Positions 1 to 4,033 of a stretch of 6,125 nt of DNA are shown here, piece by piece. A program made the translations under genes and the position numbers. The notes below the pieces were generated by a model. It was given only the letters and a program-made list of their open reading frames with translations, did not search any database and was not told the DNA's origin. Source of the stretch: Acetobacteraceae bacterium (lineage in GTDB: Bacteria; Pseudomonadota; Alphaproteobacteria; Acetobacterales; Acetobacteraceae); assembly GCA_947446625.1 (NCBI GenBank), contig CANFIE010000247.1, forward strand, positions 1 through 6,125. The letters are read 5' to 3'. The number at the start of each line of letters is the position of its first letter. Positions within the stretch are counted from its first letter, which is position 1.

Positions 1-1
1 C

Positions 2-496
2 GCTTCCGGCGCCATGGTGGCGGCGCTGCTGGAGCGGGACCGCACCGGCCAGGGGGCGCATCTGGACCTTTCGCAGCGCGAGCTGACCAGCTTTCTGCTG
101 GGCGAGGAATTGCTGGTGGCGGCGGCGGGGGCACCCTCTCCGCGCCGGGGCAATGCCGACCCGCTGGCGCCCGAGGACCGGGTGGTGGCCGAGGGCGAGG
201 GCTGGCGCGCCCATTGGGCCGGCGGCAGCGCCCTGGTGCGTGATGGCTACGCCCTGGCGGAAGCCGCCGAGTTCAAGGCCGGCACCGCCGTGCTGAGCGC
301 GCCGGATGGCAAACCCGCCAAGGGCATTCCCTTCCGCTTCACCCGCCGGCCGCTGGCCATAACCGATAGCTGCCACAGCCTGGGCGCCGACAATGCCGCC
401 GTGCTGGCCGGCATTGGCTACAGCGCCGCCGAGATTGCCGGCTTGCAGGCCGCCGGGGTGCTGGCCACCGAACCGCGCGGCAAGCGCCACGAATAA
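2..496 (+). CDS. Family III (CaiB/BaiF) CoA-transferase, C-terminal part (5' end outside window)
   Basis: This is the last 164 residues of a CoA-transferase of the CaiB/BaiF family, enzymes that move CoA between carboxylic acids in the cytoplasm. The reading frame is open to the window edge. The Met at base 14 lies inside a conserved helix (A-S-G-A-M-V-A-A-L-L), so it is not the true start. Diagnostic pieces are the R-x-R-T-G-Q-G turn followed by H-L-D-L-S-Q-R-E (in-window residues 12-27), and a C-terminal block K-G-I-P-F-R-F-T-R-R-P, then L-G-A-D-N-A-A-V-L-A-G-I-G-Y-S-A-A-E-I, ending in a G-V motif (residues 107-153). The catalytic Asp of the family should lie a few residues upstream of the window and cannot be checked. 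Only about 140 residues separate L-S-Q-R-E from the C-terminus, well short of the usual 200 or more, so the small domain looks trimmed. The wording L-S-Q-R-E/L-G-E recalls long two-domain CoA-transferases. The gene is probably co-transcribed with the TctC genes that follow 14 bp later. The acyl substrate is unknown. Confidence 0.85.
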   Translation, partial: ASGAMVAALLERDRTGQGAHLDLSQRELTSFLLGEELLVAAAGAPSPRRGNADPLAPEDRVVAEGEGWRAHWAGGSALVRDGYALAEAAEFKAGTAVLSAPDGKPAKGIPFRFTRRPLAITDSCHSLGADNAAVLAGIGYSAAEIAGLQAAGVLATEPRGKRHE

Positions 497-510
497 CGGG
501 AGAAAACATC

Positions 511-1470
511 ATGCCCAGCCGTCGCAGCCTGCTTGCGCTCCCTGCCCTGCTTGCTGCGCCAAGGGCGCGGGCGGCAGGCTACCCGGACAAGCCCATCCGC
601 CTGCTGATTCCCTTCCCGCCCGGCGGCGGCACCGACAATTTGGGCCGCCTGCTGGCCAAGGCGCTGGGGGATAGGCTGGGCCAAACGGTGGTGGTGGAAA
701 ACCGCGGCGGCGCGGGCGGCAATATCGGTGTGGCGGTGGCCGCCCAGGCGGCACCCGACGGCTACACCGTGCTGTTCAACGGCAATGGCATGGCCATCAG
801 CCGTGAGTTGTTCAAGAACCCCGGCTTCAACTGGGATACCGACTTTACCTGGGTGGCCCGCACCGCAAGCACACCCGTGCTGCTGGTGGTGAATGAGCAT
901 GTGCCGGCGCGCACGCTGCGCGACTTCATTGCCTTTGCCCGCGCCAACCAGGGCCGGCTGAACCATGGCACCGCCGGGGCGGGCACGCCCTTCCATCTGG
1001 GCGGCGAGTTGTTCAACGAGTTGGCCGGCACGCGGATTGTGCATGTGCCCTACCGCGGCACCGGGCCAGCGGTGGCCGGGCTGCTGGGCAATGAGGTGCA
1101 ATGCATGTTCGCCTCCTCCACCGGGGTGGATGGGCTGATCCGCGACGGCAAGATCTTTCCGCTGGCCAACCTGGCCGGCAAGCGGGCGCGTGGCTGGCCC
1201 AACCTGCCCAGCATGGCCGAGGAATTGCCCGCCTATGCCGCCGAACAATGGTACGTGCTGGGCGTGCCGCGCCGCACGCCGGAGGAAATTGTGCAGCGGC
1301 TGGAGGCTGAGACCCGGGCGGTGATGAGCGACCCGGCCTTCATGCGGCTATGCGAGGAGCGCGGCTTCGACCCGGAATTCCTCGACAGTGCCGGCGCTAC
1401 CCGGGCGCTGGAGGCGGATCAGCGCCGCTGGGCGCCGATTATTGCCCGCGCTGGCATTACCCCGGAATGA
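511..1470 (+). CDS. Tripartite tricarboxylate receptor-type (TctC/Bug) periplasmic solute-binding protein, copy 1
   Basis: The 319-residue product is a full-length Bug/TctC binding protein. The family captures small carboxylates in the periplasm and passes them to TctAB-type transporters or signals with them. The start is fixed by GGGAG at 498-502, 8 nt before the ATG. The N-terminus (M-P-S-R-R-S-L-L-A-L) is a signal peptide with a twin-arginine-like S-R-R-x-L-L motif and a likely cut after A-R-A at residue 21. Family motifs are in order: P-P-G-G-G-T-D at 36-42, V-V-E-N-R-G-G-A-G-G at 61-70, P-D-G-Y-T at 82-86 and H-V-P-Y-R-G at 178-183. The C-terminal lobe departs from the other two copies: where they have L-P-T-T-A-E-A-G-F-P and a W-F-G-L turn, this one has L-P-S-M-A-E-E-L-P and Q-W-Y-V-L-G, so its ligand may differ. 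Its stop codon overlaps the start of the next gene. No transmembrane transporter subunit is in view. Confidence 0.93.
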   Translation: MPSRRSLLALPALLAAPRARAAGYPDKPIRLLIPFPPGGGTDNLGRLLAKALGDRLGQTVVVENRGGAGGNIGVAVAAQAAPDGYTVLFNGNGMAISRELFKNPGFNWDTDFTWVARTASTPVLLVVNEHVPARTLRDFIAFARANQGRLNHGTAGAGTPFHLGGELFNELAGTRIVHVPYRGTGPAVAGLLGNEVQCMFASSTGVDGLIRDGKIFPLANLAGKRARGWPNLPSMAEELPAYAAEQWYVLGVPRRTPEEIVQRLEAETRAVMSDPAFMRLCEERGFDPEFLDSAGATRALEADQRRWAPIIARAGITPE

Positions 1471-2402
1471 GGCGCGCCCTGCTGCTGCTGGCGCTGCTGG
1501 CGGCACCCGCCCAGGCCGAGTTCCCCGACCGGCCCTTCCGGCTGATTGTGGGCTACGCGCCGGGTGGGTCCACCGACATCATTGCCCGCACCGTGGCCGA
1601 GGGCATCGGCCAGCGGCTGGGCCAGCAGGTGGTGGTGGAGAATCGTGGTGGCGCCGGGGGCGTGCCCGCGGCCGCCGTGGCGGTGCAGAACGAACCGGAT
1701 GGCTACACGCTTGTGCTGCACACCCAGGGGCTGAACCAGGCCGCCGCCGTGGGCACGCGCATGCCCTTCCACCCCGTGGATGCCTGGGCACCGATTGGCC
1801 TGGCCGCCACCGGGGCGAATGCGCTGATCGTGCATCCCGCCGTGCCTGCCACCACCATGGTGGAATTGCAGGCCTTTGTGCGCGCCAGCGGCCAGCCTTT
1901 GCGCTTCGGCACGCCGGGCATTGGGCTTTCCAGCGCCGTTTTCGCCCAGGGCATGCAGGTGGATATGGAGGAGGTGCGCTATCGCGGCACCTCGGCGGCG
2001 CTGGCCGACCTGCTGGCCGGGCGGGTGCAGGCCTATACCATCGCGCTGGCGGGGGTGCTGCCCTATGTGCAGTCCGGCCAGTTGCGGGCGCTGGCCATTG
2101 GCGGGCCGCGCCGCAGCCGGGTGATGCCGGAATTGCCCACCACCGCCGAAGCCGGCTTCCCCACCGTGCTGATGGTGAGCTGGTTTGGCCTGGTGACGCT
2201 GGCCGGCACGCCGGAGGACCGGCTGGAGAAGCTGTTCACCGCGCTGAACGCCACCCTGGCCGAACCCCAGGCCGCGGCCCGGCTGGAAGGCGCCGGGCTG
2301 GATGTGGACCCCAGCCCCAGCCGTGCCGCCTTTGGGGAATTGTACCGCCGCGACTTCTCCCGCTGGATGGAAGTCTCTCGCCAACAGGGGCTGGCCCGAT
2401 GA
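1467..2402 (+). CDS. Tripartite tricarboxylate receptor-type (TctC/Bug) periplasmic solute-binding protein, copy 2
   Basis: The gene encodes a 311-residue Bug/TctC-family periplasmic binding protein. I chose the ATG at 1467 because it immediately precedes a clean signal peptide (M-R-R-A-L-L-L-L-A-L-L-A-A-P-A-Q-A, cut after residue 17), although the frame stays open upstream to 1350 and beyond. The ATG overlaps the previous stop as ATGA and has no strong Shine-Dalgarno sequence in front, so translation probably depends on ribosomes finishing copy 1. Family motifs are A-P-G-G-S-T-D at 31-37, V-V-V-E-N-R-G-G-A-G-G at 55-65, P-D-G-Y-T at 77-81, Y-R-G at 172-174 and L-P-T-T-A-E-A-G-F-P at 223-232. 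It is clearly closer to copy 3 than to copy 1: residues 203-267 match copy 3 residues 208-272 at 46 of 65 positions without gaps. Ligand unknown; small organic acids are typical for the family. Confidence 0.92.
   Translation: MRRALLLLALLAAPAQAEFPDRPFRLIVGYAPGGSTDIIARTVAEGIGQRLGQQVVVENRGGAGGVPAAAVAVQNEPDGYTLVLHTQGLNQAAAVGTRMPFHPVDAWAPIGLAATGANALIVHPAVPATTMVELQAFVRASGQPLRFGTPGIGLSSAVFAQGMQVDMEEVRYRGTSAALADLLAGRVQAYTIALAGVLPYVQSGQLRALAIGGPRRSRVMPELPTTAEAGFPTVLMVSWFGLVTLAGTPEDRLEKLFTALNATLAEPQAAARLEGAGLDVDPSPSRAAFGELYRRDFSRWMEVSRQQGLAR
2386..2390 (+). promoter_or_regulatory. Ribosome binding site of TctC copy 3
   Basis: AGGGG ends 8 nt before the ATG at 2399 and lies inside the last codons of copy 2. 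It fixes the start of copy 3 at the ATGA overlap, although the same frame is open for more than a thousand bases upstream. Copy 2 lacks a comparable site, so copy 3 may be translated both by coupling and independently. Confidence 0.6.
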
Positions 2403-3355
2403 TTCGATTGGTATTTTGCTTGCTGCTGCTGGCGGTGCCGGCGCGGGCGGAATGGCCGGAAAAGCCGTTCCGCCTCGTCATCCCGTTCACCCCGGGCGGC
2501 ACCAACGACATTATCGGCCGCATTGTCACCGAGGGCATGGGCCGGCGGCTGGGGCAGAATTTCATCATTGAAAATCGCGGTGGCGCCGGCGGCATGCTGG
2601 GGGCCGATATCGTCGCCAAGGCGGCGCCGGATGGCTACACGATTTTGCTCGGCGGCAGCGGCAGCCTGACCATTTCCAGCCTGGTGCATGCGCGGGTGCC
2701 GTTTGACGTAGCCAATGCCTTCGCCCCCATTGGGCTGATGGCGCTGGGCCCGAATGTGATTGTGGTGCACCCGAGCGTGCCGGTGCAGTCACTGCGCGAA
2801 TTGCAGGCCTATGCCCGGGCCGCGCGGCCACCCATCAGCTATGCCAGCCCGGGCGTGGGCAGTACCGGCCATGCCGCCGGGGTGATGCTGTTGCAGGCGC
2901 TGGGGGTGGAAATGGAGCACATTCCCTACCGCGGCACCGCGCCGGCGCTGACCGATGTGATGGCGGGGCGGATACCGCTGTTCACCAACGCCCTGGCGCC
3001 GATGCAGCCCTACATTGAAAGTGGCCGACTGCGCGCTTTGGCCATTGCCGGGCCGCGCCGTTCCCCGGCCATGCCGAACCTGCCGACCACGGCGGAAGCG
3101 GGCTTCCCCGAGGTGCAGGCCGCCACCTGGTTTGGCCTGCTGGCCACCGCCGGCACCCCGGCCGACCGCATTGCCAAGATGCATGCGGCGCTGAACGCCA
3201 CGCTGGCGGAACCCGAGGTGCGCCGCCGCCTGGAGGAAGGCGGCAGCGAGGTGGAGGCCAGCGACAGCCCCGCCGCCTTCACCCGGTACTTTGCCGAGGA
3301 CCGCGCCCGCTGGGCCGTGGTGATTGACCGCGCCGGGATGCGGGGCGCGGAATAG
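2399..3355 (+). CDS. Tripartite tricarboxylate receptor-type (TctC/Bug) periplasmic solute-binding protein, copy 3
   Basis: The gene encodes a 318-residue Bug/TctC-family binding protein that should act in the periplasm. The start at 2399 (ATGA overlap with copy 2) is supported by AGGGG 8 nt upstream and by the signal peptide M-I-R-L-V-F-C-L-L-L-L-A-V-P-A-R-A, with a likely cut after residue 17. The open frame back to 1388 crosses copy 2 in another frame and is an artefact of high G+C. Motifs are T-P-G-G-T-N-D at 31-37, I-I-E-N-R-G-G-A-G-G at 56-65, P-D-G-Y-T at 77-81, H-I-P-Y-R-G at 174-179 and L-P-T-T-A-E-A-G-F-P at 228-237. In the first ligand loop, Thr-Asn replaces the Ser-Thr of copy 2 just before the conserved Asp, which could shift specificity. 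The Cys at residue 7 sits within the hydrophobic core and does not form a lipobox. This is the last gene of the cluster; ssb converges on it 6 bp later. Confidence 0.93.
   Translation: MIRLVFCLLLLAVPARAEWPEKPFRLVIPFTPGGTNDIIGRIVTEGMGRRLGQNFIIENRGGAGGMLGADIVAKAAPDGYTILLGGSGSLTISSLVHARVPFDVANAFAPIGLMALGPNVIVVHPSVPVQSLRELQAYARAARPPISYASPGVGSTGHAAGVMLLQALGVEMEHIPYRGTAPALTDVMAGRIPLFTNALAPMQPYIESGRLRALAIAGPRRSPAMPNLPTTAEAGFPEVQAATWFGLLATAGTPADRIAKMHAALNATLAEPEVRRRLEEGGSEVEASDSPAAFTRYFAEDRARWAVVIDRAGMRGAE
3328..3350. terminator. GC-rich hairpin at the convergent TctC/ssb junction, possible terminator without U-tract
   Basis: CCGCGCC at 3328-3334 pairs perfectly with GGCGCGG at 3344-3350 around a 9-nt loop, inside the last codons of TctC copy 3. 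Only 6 bp lie between the two convergent stop codons, so any terminator must overlap coding sequence. No T-run follows the stem on either strand, so it is not a standard intrinsic terminator. It could slow polymerase for factor-dependent termination, or simply reflect Arg/Ala/Gly codons in G+C-rich DNA. Confidence 0.25.
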
Positions 3356-3361
3356 ACCGAT

Positions 3362-3886
3362 TCAGAACGGGATATCATCGTCCAGGTCGCTGCCGCCCTT
3401 CGGCGCGTCCCACTGGCCGCCACCGCCGCCACGCTGGGCGCCGCCACGGGCCGGGCCGGCGCTGCGCGGGGCGCTGGCCGGGCGCTCGCTGTAGCCACCT
3501 TCATCGCCGCCACCGCCGCCGCCGCCGCCGCCAGCACCCGGGCGGCCGCCAACCAGTTGCAACTCGCCACGGAACTGCCGCAGCACGATTTCGGTGGTGT
3601 ATTTCTCGGCGCCGGACTGGTCGGTCCATTTGCGGGTTTCGATCTGGCCTTCCAGATACACCTCGCTGCCCTTGCGCAGGTATTTCTCGGCCACTTCGCC
3701 CAGGCGTTCATTGAAGATCGCCACCGCGTGCCATTCGGTGCGTTCCTGCTGCTGGCCCTCGCGGTCCTTGTAGCGCTCCGACGTGGCCAGGCGCAGGTTC
3801 ACCACCTTGCCGCCGTTCTGGAAGTTACGGACCTCGGGGTCTTTCCCCAATCGCCCGAGCAGGATCACCTTGTTGACGCCGGCCAT
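3362..3886 (-). CDS. ssb: Single-stranded DNA-binding protein SSB
   Basis: The 174-residue product is the essential protein that coats single-stranded DNA in replication, recombination and repair. Residues 1-112 form the OB fold: M-A-G-V-N-K-V-I-L-L-G opening, G-K-D-P-E-V-R at 14-20, T-E-W-H at 50-53 and R-K-W-T-D-Q-S-G at 85-92. Compared with E. coli SSB, the DNA-stacking residues W54, F60 and W88 appear as W52, F58 and W87, while W40 is replaced by Tyr39. Residues 113-166 are a disordered Gly/Ala/Arg-rich linker with nine consecutive glycines (119-127). The acidic tip D-L-D-D-D-I-P-F (167-174) that recruits partner proteins is intact. I start at 3886 because M-A-G-V-N-K-V-I-L is the usual N-terminus and AAGG lies 8 nt upstream; in-frame ATGs at 3916, 3961 and 3979 would add residues unlike the family. 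It is divergent from uvrA with a shared LexA box, so mild SOS control is plausible. Confidence 0.96.
   Translation of the reverse strand: MAGVNKVILLGRLGKDPEVRNFQNGGKVVNLRLATSERYKDREGQQQERTEWHAVAIFNERLGEVAEKYLRKGSEVYLEGQIETRKWTDQSGAEKYTTEIVLRQFRGELQLVGGRPGAGGGGGGGGGDEGGYSERPASAPRSAGPARGGAQRGGGGGQWDAPKGGSDLDDDIPF
3506..3532 (-). repeat. Trinucleotide GGC/GCC tract encoding nine consecutive glycines in SSB linker
   Basis: Read on the minus strand these are nine Gly codons: six GGC in a row (3515-3532), one GGT (3512-3514), then two more GGC (3506-3511). The run sits in the disordered linker of SSB. Slippage would add or remove whole glycines without a frameshift, so length may vary between strains. 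Confidence 0.85.
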
Positions 3887-3894
3887 GACCTGAA

Positions 3895-3898
3895 CCTT
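3895..3898 (-). promoter_or_regulatory. Weak ribosome binding site deciding the ssb start
   Basis: On the minus strand AAGG ends 8 nt before the ATG at 3886. The alternative ATG at 3916 has an AGGTAAG directly against it, too close to serve as a normal site, so the 3886 start is preferred. Confidence 0.45.
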
Positions 3899-3955
3899 GT
3901 GACTTTGAATTACCATCTTACCTGGGCAGGGCTGCGGTGGCACCCCTTCCAGGCC

Positions 3956-3971
3956 TGCCATTATGATGGCA
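3956..3971. repeat. Perfect inverted repeat TGCCAT-TATG-ATGGCA in the ssb-uvrA spacer
   Basis: Two 6-bp arms (3956-3961 and 3966-3971) are perfect inverse complements around a 4-bp centre. It lies 10 bp from the LexA box. The element contains CATAAT on the minus strand (3960-3965) and TATGAT on the plus strand (3962-3967), both good matches to a -10 box. It could be an operator for a second regulator or just two overlapping promoter elements. I do not recognise it as the site of a known factor. Confidence 0.5.
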
Positions 3972-3989
3972 AACAGCACTAGAACACAA
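3960..3989 (-). promoter_or_regulatory. Candidate sigma-70-type promoter of ssb
   Basis: On the minus strand, TTGTGT (3984-3989, -35) and CATAAT (3960-3965, -10; one mismatch to TATAAT) are separated by 18 bp. Transcription would begin near 3953, leaving a leader of about 67 nt before the ssb ATG. The -35 element lies within the LexA box, so bound LexA should interfere with it. This is a by-eye match only. Confidence 0.4.
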
Positions 3990-3990
3990 T
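3961..3990 (+). promoter_or_regulatory. Candidate promoter region of uvrA
   Basis: No strong promoter is evident. One option is TTATGA (3961-3966) with CACAAT (3985-3990) at 18-bp spacing, which puts the -10 inside the LexA box and the start near 3997, a normal arrangement for SOS repression. The other is TATGAT (3962-3967) as -10 with a poor -35, which would place the LexA box just downstream of the start. Both allow LexA control. Confidence 0.25.
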
Positions 3991-3996
3991 GCGAAC
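3982..3996. promoter_or_regulatory. LexA (SOS) box, alphaproteobacterial type, shared by ssb and uvrA
   Basis: GAAC-acaatgc-GAAC is an exact direct repeat with 7-bp spacing; on the other strand it reads GTTC-N7-GTTC. This is the published LexA-binding consensus of Alphaproteobacteria such as Rhodobacter and Caulobacter, and differs from the palindromic CTGT-N8-ACAG of E. coli. It lies 37 bp before the uvrA ATG and 95 bp before the ssb ATG, in a divergent spacer where SOS control is expected. Binding should repress uvrA until RecA-driven LexA cleavage; the effect on ssb is less certain. Confidence 0.85.
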
Positions 3997-4018
3997 TTCA
4001 GCGCCGTCCTGGCGCCCC

Positions 4019-4022
4019 GGAG
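4019..4022 (+). promoter_or_regulatory. Ribosome binding site deciding the uvrA start
   Basis: GGAG lies 11 nt before the ATG at 4034, a slightly long but workable distance. The other in-frame ATG at 3989 has no Shine-Dalgarno sequence and lies inside the LexA box. Confidence 0.5.
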
Positions 4023-4033
4023 AGCTTTTCCCG

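Noticed and set aside
1350..1466. Upstream extension of TctC copy 2 to the ATG at 1350
   Set aside because: The added residues overlap copy 1 and would place about 39 non-family residues before a clear signal peptide.
1852..1863. 12-bp palindrome CCACCATGGTGG
   Set aside because: It lies inside TctC copy 2, encodes part of T-T-M-V, and is a single occurrence with no regulatory context; chance in coding sequence is enough.
418..2384. Long minus-strand open frames opposite TctC copies 1 and 2 (418-1248 and 1419-2384)
   Set aside because: Both are shadows of real plus-strand genes, with His/Gln/Gly-rich translations and no motifs.
1388..2398. Plus-strand extension of the TctC copy 3 frame to 655 codons
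   Set aside because: The added part overlaps TctC copy 2 in another frame and is Gly/Arg/His-rich with no family signature; the signal peptide and ribosome binding site place the start at 2399.
3392..3404. Short hairpin GCCG-CCCTT-CGGC near the ssb 3' end
   Set aside because: The stem is only 4 bp with no T-run, in the coding region for the SSB tail; too weak to call a terminator.
3887..3979. N-terminal extension of SSB to ATGs at 3916, 3961 or 3979
   Set aside because: The extra residues do not resemble SSB N-termini, and the region holds the likely -10 box and transcript leader of ssb.
3557..3982. Plus-strand 141-codon frame opposite ssb
   Set aside because: It is antisense to a well-supported ssb, has no ribosome binding site that stands out and no domain; it ends exactly at the TAG before uvrA by chance.
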